Program-made: the position numbers and the translations under genes
Part shown: piece after piece, positions 1-6,655 of the stretch
How the letters are laid out: the number at the start of each line of letters is the position of its first letter
How positions within the stretch are numbered: position 1 is the first letter of the stretch
The notes under the pieces: model-generated
The model's database searches: none
Told to the model about the DNA's origin: nothing
Seen by the model: only the letters and a program-made list of their open reading frames with translations
Assembly (NCBI GenBank): GCA_023426265.1
Contig: JAFABA010000156.1
Location: 1-15,400 of the forward strand
From: Bacillota bacterium
GTDB lineage: Bacteria; Bacillota; Clostridia; Christensenellales; CAG-138
Reading direction: 5' to 3'
Length of the DNA stretch: 15,400 bases

Positions 1-2
1 TC

Positions 3-33
3 AGGCCGCTGGCAAAGTGCCGGTGGCCTTTTT
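3..33 (+). terminator. Rho-independent terminator of an upstream, out-of-window gene
   Basis: Bases 3-14 pair with 18-29 as an unbroken 12-bp stem, including two G-U pairs (8:24 and 10:22), closed by a 3-base loop. The stem runs straight into five Ts (29-33). This is the classic intrinsic terminator layout on the plus strand, so a plus-strand gene probably ends just before the window. A diverged copy with the same pairing register lies at 906-936, on the other side of the next gene. Confidence 0.8.
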
Positions 34-153
34 AAGCGGGATGGTAAAATGGGTGGAAAACCGCTGGAGAAAACCACGCGCAAAGAACAAAACAACTATC
101 AAGATGAAATGGAATTGATGTGCAGGACCGGGTTGGCCCAAAGCGGGGCAGGA

Positions 154-182
154 TTGTGAAGCTGAGGGAAATGCTGTATCAT
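154..182 (+). promoter_or_regulatory. Sigma-A-like promoter for the ICMT-family gene
   Basis: A -35 box TTGTGA (154-159) is separated by 17 bp from a -10 box TATCAT (177-182), 4/6 and 5/6 matches to consensus. Transcription would start near 189, leaving a leader of about 48 nt before the ATG at 237. It lies downstream of the terminator at 3-33, so the gene would be an independent unit. It was found by eye and no start-site data exist. Confidence 0.5.
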
Positions 183-236
183 TATGGTATTGTTCTAAAC
201 GGAATAGATAAGCTGGCATTTGGAGGAAGTAACAAA

Positions 237-851
237 ATGGGTGATCCAACAAAATTTCTAAGCTTAGCGGAATATTACATCTTTAATATATCTTTGACCA
301 TGTTAATCCTATTCGAATTTGTCATTATGCTTTTCACTTTAAAGGGTAATAAAAGTTCAACCAAGAAACGCTCGGATAACGGTACAATATTTCTTGTTTT
401 TCTTGCGTTTTACGGGAGCATATTCTTGGCAATTATATTCAGAGGCCATCAGATTACGGGAGCTATTAAAGAATGGGTACTGCCTTATTCGTTTTATTAC
501 ATCGGCATAGCCATGATATTACTCGGTATTGGTATCAGAGGAATAGCAATTTTAACCCTTAAGCGCGCTTTTACGCTTTCGGTACAAACAACGGAGGAGC
601 AGCATTTAATACAAAACGGCCTGTACAAAATCGTCAGAAATCCCGCCTATACGGGCAGCATTATTAGCTTGCTTGGAGTAGCCTTCGCTTACCGGCACAT
701 TCTGAGCACAATTTGCGTTATATTACTTTGCTTTATTTGCTATGGTGCTAGGATCAAAATAGAAGAAAAGGCGCTGGAAAAGCAATTTCAACAAGAGTTC
801 AAGAGCTATTGCCTGCATACAAAATACCGGTTGTTTCCCGGGATTTTTTAA
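237..851 (+). CDS. ICMT/PEMT-family integral membrane methyltransferase
   Basis: This 204-residue membrane protein has about five hydrophobic segments and the C-terminal signature of the isoprenylcysteine carboxyl methyltransferase / phospholipid methyltransferase superfamily. Two motifs are visible: LIQNGLYKIVRNPAYTG around residues 122-138, and a terminal EEKALEKQF...F..Y...T.YRLFPG. Family members use S-adenosylmethionine inside a membrane helix bundle. Bacterial substrates are mostly unknown, so none is assigned. The ATG at 237 is chosen because GGAGG (222-226) sits about 10 bases upstream. The reading frame is open back to 120, but that ATG lies upstream of the predicted promoter. The gene is visibly AT-richer than its neighbour glgB and is bracketed by two related terminator-like hairpins, which suggests a separately acquired single-gene unit. 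Family assignment is firm; function is open. Confidence 0.85.
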   Translation: MGDPTKFLSLAEYYIFNISLTMLILFEFVIMLFTLKGNKSSTKKRSDNGTIFLVFLAFYGSIFLAIIFRGHQITGAIKEWVLPYSFYYIGIAMILLGIGIRGIAILTLKRAFTLSVQTTEEQHLIQNGLYKIVRNPAYTGSIISLLGVAFAYRHILSTICVILLCFICYGARIKIEEKALEKQFQQEFKSYCLHTKYRLFPGIF

Positions 852-905
852 AAGCCCGGAGTTAGCAGGGTGCAGTTCCATATTATTTTCTGAAATATAG
901 CGTCG

Positions 906-936
906 AGGCCGCTGGCGGGATGTCGGCGGTTTCTTT
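906..936 (+). terminator. Possible terminator after the ICMT-family gene (diverged copy of the 3-33 hairpin)
   Basis: Bases 906-917 can pair with 921-932 as a 12-bp stem, five of the pairs being G-U, followed by an interrupted T tract (to 936). The first 11 bases (906-916) are identical to 3-13 and the pairing register is the same as in the upstream terminator. The many wobbles and broken T run make it weaker than the upstream copy, so termination strength is uncertain. It lies 55 bases past the ICMT-family stop codon. Confidence 0.45.
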
Positions 937-1104
937 GACTATTGGAACGCGGCGGTCTCGGATTAAAATATCTGTTGCGTTTGTCATTTAATCCGCATTC
1001 ATCGGCAATCCGCGGGGCTTTTTTGCCTCAATGGCATAAAAAGAACCGCCCGCACATATCGTAAAGGCGGCCGGAATAAAAGGACCGTTATACGGATTTG
1101 GAGA

Positions 1105-1133
1105 TTGCGGGTTTTGCATGCATACGGTATAAT
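1105..1133 (+). promoter_or_regulatory. Candidate promoter for glgB
   Basis: A perfect -10 box TATAAT (1128-1133) has the hexamer TTGCGG (1105-1110) 17 bp upstream, matching the -35 consensus only in TTG. Transcription would begin near 1140 and give a leader of about 230 nt. An alternative, nearer start site could use TATGAT at 1313-1318, which is preceded by the extended -10 TGG but has no good -35. Confidence 0.4.
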
Positions 1134-1357
1134 AAATACAGGAAAAGAAGCGAGTTATTGGAAAAGTCTGTTGATTTGGTCTGGTGTCCCCTTCTTTCTG
1201 CTTTCAGCCGTTTATGCCTTTAAACGAAATTGCGCAGGTTCCTGATCTAAACGCGCAGTGTCTTTTGCATCCCTTTTATTTTGAGGCACTTCATTCTCAG
1301 CGCATTCGATGGTATGATAAATAGAAACAGATCATCCATTTCACATTTCGTATCGTT

Positions 1358-1363
1358 AGGAGG
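1358..1363 (+). promoter_or_regulatory. Shine-Dalgarno site that fixes the glgB start at TTG 1372
   Basis: AGGAGG (1358-1363) overlaps the in-frame GTG at 1363, so that GTG cannot be the initiator it appears to be. The in-frame TTG at 1372 follows after 8 bases, the ideal spacing, and is taken as the start codon. Confidence 0.8.
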
Positions 1364-1371
1364 TGCGGCCT

Positions 1372-3246
1372 TTGGCAGCAGAGCATGACCTGACGGCGCT
1401 GTATTATTTTAATACGGGCGAAAGCGCGTGCGCATATGAAACGCTGGGCGCACACCCGCATAAAAACGGCTGGCGCTTCAGGGTATGGGCGCCCAACGCG
1501 CGCGCCGTGCATGTGGCGGGCAGCTTCAACGGCTTTGATCCGAAGACGGACGCCATGCGCCGCGTGGGCGATACCGGCGTCTGGGAGGCTACGCTTCAAA
1601 ACTGCAGGCGTGGGGATACGTATAAATATGCCATCACCGCGCAGGACGGTACGCTCTATTGGCGGGCGGACCCTTACGCCACCCGCATGGAAGAGCGGCC
1701 GGGTACGGCCTCGGTGCTGTGGGGCATCCCCGCTCATTTCTGGGAAGATGGCGCGTATTATGAGGCGAAAGAGGGCAAAGACCCCTACCGCGAGCCCATG
1801 AACATATACGAGGTGCACTTGGGCTCGTTCCGCCATGGCTTAGACTACCGCCAGCTTGCGGAAGAGCTGGTGGATTACGTGGCGGATATGGGCTATACGC
1901 ATGTCGAGCTGCTGCCCATCGCGGAATACCCTCTTGATATGAGCTGGGGCTATCAGGTCACGGGGTATTATGCCGTCACCAACCGGTACGGCGCGCCCGA
2001 GGACCTCATGTATTTTGTGGACCGCGCGCACCAGAGGGGGTTGGGCGTGCTGCTCGATTGGGTGGGTGCGCATTTCCCGCGGGACGCGCACGGCCTGCGG
2101 CTGTTCGACGGAACCCCGCTGTATGAGCCCGAAGACCCGCGCCGCAGCGAGCAGCCTCAGTGGGGCACCATGCTGTTTGATTACGGCCGTACGCAGGTTC
2201 AGAGCTTCCTGATCTCCAACGTGTTCTATTATTTGAAGGAGTTCCATTTCGACGGGCTACGGGTGGACGCGGTGAGCTGCATGCTCTACCACGATTACGG
2301 CCGCGCGGGCACGGGCTGGCTGCCCAATACCTACGGCGGGAAGGAGAACCTGGAGGCCATCACGTTCTTAAGAAAGCTGACCACGCGCTTAAGAAAGGAA
2401 TGGCCGAATGGCAAAAGATTATTGATCGCCGAGGAAAGCACGTCCTTCCCTTCTGTGACCAAGCCCGCGGAGGAAGGCGGCCTGGGCTTCCACTTTAAAT
2501 GGAACATGGGGTGGATGAACGATACTCTCTCTTATATGGAAAAAGACCCGGTCTACCGCAAATGGCACCACGACAAGCTGACATTCTCGCTCTGCTACGC
2601 GTTTTCCGAAAAGTATGTCTTACCCTTCTCGCATGATGAGGTGGTGCACGGCAAGCATTCGATGCTCGATAAAATGCCCGGCGATTACTGGCGCAAGTTT
2701 GCGCAGCTTCGCCTGACGCTTGCCTACCAGTTCGCGCACCCGGGCAAGAAACTCAATTTCATGGGCAACGAGTTCGGCCAGTTCATTGAATGGCGCTATG
2801 ACGAAGGGTTGGACTGGCTGCTTTTAGATTACCCCATGCACCGCAACATGCAGGCGTTCGCGCGCGTGCTCAACCGGTTTTATAAAAACAATCCCGCGCT
2901 CTATGAGCTCGACGACGGATGGGACGGCTTTGAATGGGCCAGCGTGGACGACGGCGCGCATTCCGTCGTGGCGTTTTTCAGAAGGGACGCACAGGGGCAT
3001 GCGCTTCTCTGCGCGTTCAATTTCACGCCTGTCCCCTGGGAAAACTACACGCTTCCCGCCGTCATGCACGCGGAGCTGCACGAGGTGTTTTCCACCGATG
3101 CGCAGGCGTTCGGCGGCACGGGGGACTGGCACAACGCTTCCCCGCTGCTTGCAATCGGCAAGCCGAAAATCAAGCTGCCGCCGCTCGGCGCGGTGTTTTT
3201 CCGGGTAGAAGAGCTTGCGCAGGAAGGACAGAGCGCGGCGACATAA
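1372..3246 (+). CDS. glgB: 1,4-alpha-glucan branching enzyme (GH13)
   Basis: GlgB cuts alpha-1,4 glucan chains and rejoins them through alpha-1,6 bonds to make branched glycogen in the cytoplasm. The 624-residue product has the usual three-part layout: an N-terminal CBM48 domain (WRFRVWAPNARAVHVAGSFNGFD, about 34-56), a GH13 catalytic barrel beginning near IYEVHLGSF, and a C-terminal all-beta domain. Catalytic-site motifs are intact: DGLRVDAV with nucleophile Asp299, IAEEST with the acid/base Glu (354/355) and PFSHDEVVHGK with Asp422. In the barrel, DWVGAHFPRD replaces the usual DWVPAHFP, a mild variation. Initiation is at TTG (see the ribosome-binding-site entry). No glgA, glgC or glgP is adjacent; malQ, on the opposite strand 3.8 kb away, is the only related gene. 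Identity is confident. Confidence 0.96.
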   Translation: MAAEHDLTALYYFNTGESACAYETLGAHPHKNGWRFRVWAPNARAVHVAGSFNGFDPKTDAMRRVGDTGVWEATLQNCRRGDTYKYAITAQDGTLYWRADPYATRMEERPGTASVLWGIPAHFWEDGAYYEAKEGKDPYREPMNIYEVHLGSFRHGLDYRQLAEELVDYVADMGYTHVELLPIAEYPLDMSWGYQVTGYYAVTNRYGAPEDLMYFVDRAHQRGLGVLLDWVGAHFPRDAHGLRLFDGTPLYEPEDPRRSEQPQWGTMLFDYGRTQVQSFLISNVFYYLKEFHFDGLRVDAVSCMLYHDYGRAGTGWLPNTYGGKENLEAITFLRKLTTRLRKEWPNGKRLLIAEESTSFPSVTKPAEEGGLGFHFKWNMGWMNDTLSYMEKDPVYRKWHHDKLTFSLCYAFSEKYVLPFSHDEVVHGKHSMLDKMPGDYWRKFAQLRLTLAYQFAHPGKKLNFMGNEFGQFIEWRYDEGLDWLLLDYPMHRNMQAFARVLNRFYKNNPALYELDDGWDGFEWASVDDGAHSVVAFFRRDAQGHALLCAFNFTPVPWENYTLPAVMHAELHEVFSTDAQAFGGTGDWHNASPLLAIGKPKIKLPPLGAVFFRVEELAQEGQSAAT

Positions 3247-3251
3247 CAATT

Positions 3252-3512
3252 GTTGAGGGCTCTGCCTGGCGGACCCACAGTTTACAATGGTCGCGCAATC
3301 CCTAGCGGGCTTGCACTCCCTTGCGCACTGAGCCACCGCTTCGCTTGCTCCGCCACAGGCGGCGCTCAGCTTCGGCGCCCAAACACCCGCTTAGGGCCGT
3401 ACCGGCCCTAAGAACCCATTCCCCGAAACACCCTAAAATAAGGAATTTCCGGCATAAGGGATTCCCAAGGGATGTGTCCCTTGGGTGGGGGTTCGGGGGC
3501 AAAGCCCCTGAA
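3252..3512 (+). repeat. Mosaic intergenic stem-loop repeat, copy 1 (3' of glgB)
   Basis: This non-coding mosaic starts five bases after the glgB stop. In order it holds module A (GTTGAGGGC, 3252-3260); module C (3279-3366), running from AGTTTACAATGGTCGC to the 17-mer TCCGCCACAGGCGGCGC (3349-3365); module B (3390-3420), a perfect 10-bp hairpin with loop TAC followed by AAGAACCC; a 9-bp hairpin (3464-3472 with 3477-3485); and a 9-bp hairpin with loop AAA (3492-3500 with 3504-3512). Modules A, B and C recur after noc, with C inverted there, and C recurs after malQ. No transposase or coding capacity is visible; open frames through it are low-complexity and occur on both strands. Confidence 0.75.
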
Positions 3513-3533
3513 GAAAGGTTTGTGGATGGCCTG

Positions 3534-3561
3534 AAAGCCCGGAGGATATCCTCCGGGCTTT
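3534..3561 (+). terminator. Strong hairpin terminator between glgB and spoIIP, probably bidirectional
   Basis: A perfect 13-bp inverted repeat (3534-3546 with 3549-3561), rich in G and C, is flanked by A3 on the left and T3 on the right, with TATTTG following on the plus strand. It lies between the convergent glgB (plus) and spoIIP (minus) genes and 38 bases past the spoIIP stop, so it can serve both transcripts. The U tracts are short on each side. Confidence 0.7.
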
Positions 3562-3599
3562 ATTTGTTGACAAAACAGCAGTCAGGATAAAAGCAACCA

Positions 3600-4406
3600 T
3601 CAGTCCTGTTGCACAACATTCGCAATGGCTTCGGCAAGATATTGTGTAGCGTTCAGGGCCTCTTCAAGCGTATTCATATTGTCGCCGACGTTCACGAACA
3701 GGGAACGGCCAACATGCTGATTGTAGCGCCCCGCTTTCACCCGTATCGGACGGACCACTTCAGGATGGACGGCGCTCAATTGCTCAAATACCGCCTTTGC
3801 AAGGGCAAAGTTTGCTTTGTAATCCGGTTTTTCATCCGCCTTTTCGCCCGTTCCCACAACAAACAAAAGCCGGGCCGCTTGTTTGCCGGCTATCACAACA
3901 GTTTCATTATCCTTTCCTGCGTCGCGATGGACGTCGATGAAAAGTTCGATGGACGGATATTTCTCTTTGTACTGCTCCATCGTAACAAGCGAGCGGGTAT
4001 AGGAGGACGCCAAATCCGGCTTTTCATGGTCCGTTTCGTCATGGATGACCTCGATCCCGTATTTCGTTAACGCTTCGGCAAGCGCTTTTCCAACCGCGAC
4101 GATATTCTTCTCTGTATCAGCCGTCCTCCAGTCAGCATCCTTCGTATCGGAATATGCCTCGCTGGTATGGGTGTGGTAGATCAGTACTTTTGGCCCGCTT
4201 CCGTGTAAAGCGATACCCGCAGCCTCAATGGAAAGGAGTTCTTCACGGATGGAAGCGGGCAGACTGGAATCGACCGCAAATACTTCCTGCTCTTCATCCG
4301 CAATTGCCGCCTCTGTTTGCGTGAACGGGCATAAAAGAAAGCCCAGCCCAACGACAGCCGCAATCAAAGCAGCCAGACGGTTCAAGCGGATTCCTTTACC
4401 AACCAT
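3600..4406 (-). CDS. spoIIP: Stage II sporulation protein P (SpoIIP)
   Basis: SpoIIP is the membrane-anchored amidase/endopeptidase that works with SpoIID and SpoIIM to thin septal peptidoglycan and drive engulfment in endospore formers. The 268-residue product has a basic start and one N-terminal anchor (LAALIAAVVGLGFLL), then the SpoIIP domain: VLIYHTHTSEAY with the first zinc-type His, ASYTRSLVTMEQYKEKYPSI, ELFIDVHRDA with the second His, and a C-terminal VGDNMNTLEEA carrying candidate catalytic Glu residues. It is shorter than the 401-residue B. subtilis protein, mainly in the linker before the domain. GGAGG (minus, 4421-4417) serves ATG 4406 at 10 bases; ATG 4412 at 4 bases is the alternative. 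No gpr, spoIID or spoIIM is adjacent. No clear sigma-E promoter was found by eye. Confidence 0.88.
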   Translation of the reverse strand: MVGKGIRLNRLAALIAAVVGLGFLLCPFTQTEAAIADEEQEVFAVDSSLPASIREELLSIEAAGIALHGSGPKVLIYHTHTSEAYSDTKDADWRTADTEKNIVAVGKALAEALTKYGIEVIHDETDHEKPDLASSYTRSLVTMEQYKEKYPSIELFIDVHRDAGKDNETVVIAGKQAARLLFVVGTGEKADEKPDYKANFALAKAVFEQLSAVHPEVVRPIRVKAGRYNQHVGRSLFVNVGDNMNTLEEALNATQYLAEAIANVVQQD

Positions 4407-4514
4407 CTCCATATCACCTCCAGTTTCCATCCTATTCGAGGGGAGGCCGCCTATACCCAATTCACAATCTTTTAACTTTTATCGGCCACAGTCCTTTTTT
4501 GTTATATCTCGCAA

Positions 4515-4543
4515 TTGTGCTGCTATCTATAAAGCCATATAAT
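4515..4543 (+). promoter_or_regulatory. Candidate promoter for the APH-fold kinase gene
   Basis: A perfect TATAAT (4538-4543) is preceded at 17 bp by TTGTGC (4515-4520), which matches the -35 consensus in TTG only. The predicted start near 4550 leaves a leader of about 37 nt to the ATG at 4587. It lies in the divergent gap between spoIIP and the kinase gene. Confidence 0.5.
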
Positions 4544-4586
4544 GATCATAATACTGGATATTACTATCGCAATATGGGGTGACTGA

Positions 4587-5402
4587 ATGGAAGGCGGGAA
4601 CGGATGGAAGCGCATTGCTGAAGGAAATACATCAGAGATATTTGATATTGGCCTCAACAAAATCCTAAAGCTGTTTAAGGGCGGAATCCCCTTTGAAGTG
4701 TGCGTTAGGGAATTTGAAAATACTTCTGTCGCAAGAGACTTGTTGCAGAAAGTACCAGAGCCGTTAGAAGTGATTGAGGTTGATGGAAAATACGGTATCG
4801 TTTATGAAAAGGTAACCGGTACAAATATGCTCGAAGGAATGCTCTCCCATATCTGGACGGTTAGGAAGCAGTCCCGCAACCTGGCCCGGTACCATACGGA
4901 TATTCAAAAGAACGTTACAGGAAAATTGGAAACCGTAAAGGAAAAATTGAAGCGGGATATCTTAGCGGCCGACCTGCTGGATGCAGAGGAAAAGAGTAGA
5001 ATTCTCGGTTATATGGGTACGTTACCGGACGGTGATATACTGTGCCATTTTGATTTTCACCCGGGAAACATTATGATCAGGGAGAACAATCCTGTCATTA
5101 TCGATTGGATGACCGCATGCATGGGGGACAAGGGCGCAGATGTTGCAAGAACCGGCATCATGCTCAAATATGGAGAAGTGCCCCGCAGCTCGCGGCTGAT
5201 TCAAATGATATCCCATGCGGTTCAAAATGATATATACAAGGTCTATTCGAAGGAGTATAAACGAATTACCGGCATAGAACATCAGGACATTGATAAATGG
5301 GAGCTGCCAATCGCGGCAGGACGTCTGCACGAATGGCTAACGAAAAAAGAAAAGACGGTTCTGCTGGCTTTTGTGAAATGCAAATTGGCAGAACTGCCCT
5401 GA
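4587..5402 (+). CDS. APH/choline-kinase-fold phosphotransferase
   Basis: The 271-residue protein belongs to the aminoglycoside phosphotransferase / choline kinase superfamily, which moves the ATP gamma-phosphate to a small-molecule hydroxyl. The Brenner-type catalytic loop is intact: HFDFHPGN at 154-161, with Asp156 as the likely catalytic base and Asn161 as a metal ligand. VIIDW follows, with Asp173 in the DFG-like position. ILKLF near residue 28 probably supplies the ATP-binding Lys. The start at 4587 has a modest GGGGTG site 4 bases upstream. The gene stands alone with its own promoter and is AT-richer than glgB or malQ. This clostridial subtype is often annotated only as 'phosphotransferase'. 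Nothing in the sequence shows that it gives aminoglycoside resistance, and a metabolite kinase role is equally possible. Confidence 0.85.
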   Translation: MEGGNGWKRIAEGNTSEIFDIGLNKILKLFKGGIPFEVCVREFENTSVARDLLQKVPEPLEVIEVDGKYGIVYEKVTGTNMLEGMLSHIWTVRKQSRNLARYHTDIQKNVTGKLETVKEKLKRDILAADLLDAEEKSRILGYMGTLPDGDILCHFDFHPGNIMIRENNPVIIDWMTACMGDKGADVARTGIMLKYGEVPRSSRLIQMISHAVQNDIYKVYSKEYKRITGIEHQDIDKWELPIAAGRLHEWLTKKEKTVLLAFVKCKLAELP

Positions 5403-5507
5403 CTTTTGGCCGTTACGGCCTTAGGCTGGCTTTGGAACCTAGCGTCGCCCGTGTCGGAAGGAATACGACGTACCGGCCGCAGTGGGTGTAAATCAAGCTG
5501 ATTACTG

Positions 5508-5538
5508 ATAGGCCCGGAAGATGTGCTTCCGGGCCTAT
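5508..5538. terminator. Hairpin between the convergent kinase and anti-sigma genes
   Basis: A perfect 13-bp inverted repeat (5508-5520 with 5526-5538) with the 5-base loop ATGTG lies midway between the plus-strand kinase stop (5402) and the minus-strand anti-sigma stop (5557). T tracts are poor on both sides, but its position and stability fit a shared terminator. A smaller palindrome, GGCCG-TTA-CGGCC (5408-5420), follows the kinase stop directly. Confidence 0.6.
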
Positions 5539-5556
5539 TAAAGTAACACAACAGTT

Positions 5557-6066
5557 TCATAGAGACTGAATCAATTTCGGCAGTTCGATCAGGCCGACCG
5601 TAAGGATGCAGGGCAAGCACAGAAGCAACGGGCTTGTATAGAATTTCCCGAACTTTCTTCTCTCACGCTGCTCCGCCTCGTTCTGAAGCCGAAGCTGTTC
5701 ATAGTCAAATCCATAACTCAAGCCCGAAAAGAATTGGGATGCAATACACACAACGCTAACAAGCCCCAGTAGCCCTTCATACAAATGCAACGCCGTCCCA
5801 ACGCCGAAATAATAGAATACGAACGCAAGGAACGGGCATAAAAAGTACCAGGCGCGAATGCCGTATATATATAACAGCAACTTTTTGTTTGGCCGTTCCA
5901 CAGAAGCCGCTACTTCGATTTTTCTTGACATTCCTTCCGCCGCTTTCTTGCAATCCGCGCAGGCGCTGATGTGCTCATGAATAAAACGATTGGTTTTATC
6001 TGTAGTCAAACCCTCGATATAGCCTGGAAGCAAATCCTGTATGATGTCGCAATCCTCTCTATTCAT
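5557..6066 (-). CDS. Membrane-bound zinc-finger anti-sigma factor
   Basis: This 169-residue protein is the likely anti-sigma partner of the ECF sigma factor encoded just upstream. The N-terminus carries a zinc-binding anti-sigma signature, Cys6-X25-His32-X3-Cys36-X2-Cys39, of the zf-HC2/ZAS type that clamps the sigma factor at the membrane. Hydrophobic segments follow at about 63-90, 91-117 and 146-163, giving two or three membrane passes, with a charged linker between (EQLRLQNEAEQRERRKFGKF). Its ATG overlaps the sigma stop as ATGA (4 bases), which indicates translational coupling. There is no large extracellular sensor domain, so sensing may occur within the membrane or through the Cys/His centre. 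The pairing resembles B. subtilis YlaC/YlaD in layout. The signal is unknown. Confidence 0.83.
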   Translation of the reverse strand: MNREDCDIIQDLLPGYIEGLTTDKTNRFIHEHISACADCKKAAEGMSRKIEVAASVERPNKKLLLYIYGIRAWYFLCPFLAFVFYYFGVGTALHLYEGLLGLVSVVCIASQFFSGLSYGFDYEQLRLQNEAEQRERRKFGKFYTSPLLLCLPCILTVGLIELPKLIQSL

Positions 6067-6566
6067 GTATCAAGCCCCTCCAGTTTACTGATGATTTCGT
6101 TTTTTGCCCGTAGAAAGGTAACTCTGCACCATGTATCGTTTTTGCCAAGTATCTCTCCTATTTCAACAAAAGACTTTTCCCCTATCAGCCTTAACGCAAG
6201 CAGGCTTCGCTTCGGTTCTTCGCAGCAATTGATATATTTCAGGATCATATCCGCGGCCTCTTTCTTGCATACGGCTTCATCAATGCTGATGGACCGGTTG
6301 AACTCCATCCCATTGTCGGCAGACGCATCTCCCGCCCTCTTTTTCGAATAATTCATACTTTCATTTCTGGCTACTGCAAATAACCATGTTCGTATACTAC
6401 TGTGCCCCTTAAAACGTGCAATTCCCCGCATTGCCTTTAGAAACGTATTCTGAACGATATCCTCTACATCGGAAGCACTATACTGAATGAGTGAAATGTA
6501 TCGATATACATCCCCATAATATTGCCGATACAGAAGCTCTACGTCTTCGTGGAAATACCTTCTCAT
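6063..6566 (-). CDS. ECF-family RNA polymerase sigma factor
   Basis: The 167-residue protein is a two-domain extracytoplasmic-function sigma factor. Region 2 spans about residues 8-75, with the core-binding helix DVEDIVQNTFLKAMRG and the -10-reading segment IRTWLFAVARN. Region 4 covers about 115-162 with the helix-turn-helix SFVEIGEILGKNDTWCRVTFLRAK. The GKxxTWxRVTFxRAK pattern resembles the YlaC-type sigma factors. A purine-rich AAAGGG precedes the ATG at about 9 bases. The gene is translationally coupled to its anti-sigma factor and is probably transcribed from the ECF-like promoter at 6656-6682, implying autoregulation. No other regulon member can be identified in this window. Confidence 0.9.
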   Translation of the reverse strand: MRRYFHEDVELLYRQYYGDVYRYISLIQYSASDVEDIVQNTFLKAMRGIARFKGHSSIRTWLFAVARNESMNYSKKRAGDASADNGMEFNRSISIDEAVCKKEAADMILKYINCCEEPKRSLLALRLIGEKSFVEIGEILGKNDTWCRVTFLRAKNEIISKLEGLDT

Positions 6567-6655
6567 GATTTCAGCCCTTTACACTCTTTTCATGTAATGG
6601 ATATCGAAAGTCAGGAGGACTTACTGGCTAATCCCATTGCTCTTTTATAGTATTA

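Larger units (their letters stand above)
852..1371. other. Gene-free stretch between the ICMT-family gene and glgB
   Basis: These 520 bases hold no convincing coding sequence on either strand. Visible items are the hairpin at 906-936, a 9-bp perfect inverted repeat (arms 959-967 and 987-995, 19-base loop), a T6 run at 1019-1024 without a clear stem before it, the candidate glgB promoter at 1105-1133, a second -10-like TATGAT preceded by TGG at 1313-1318, and the glgB ribosome-binding site. If the first promoter is used, glgB has a leader of about 230 nt in which no known riboswitch or T-box pattern was recognised. Confidence 0.6.

Noticed and set aside
120..236. Upstream in-frame extension of the ICMT-family gene
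   Set aside because: It contains the predicted promoter (154-182), has no ribosome-binding site at ATG 120 and lacks family-like sequence. GGAGG before ATG 237 decides the start.
1363..1371. GTG at 1363 as the glgB start
   Set aside because: It overlaps the AGGAGG Shine-Dalgarno sequence; TTG 1372 has ideal spacing.
3302..3590. Open frames on both strands within the repeat mosaic after glgB
   Set aside because: They run through hairpins and the terminator, have no ribosome-binding sites and are Arg/Pro-rich translations of repeats. Such frames are commonly misannotated as hypothetical proteins.
3567..3593. Perfect TTGACA on the plus strand followed by TAAAAG
   Set aside because: The spacer is 15 bp, the -10 is poor, and it would transcribe antisense into spoIIP with no gene ahead.
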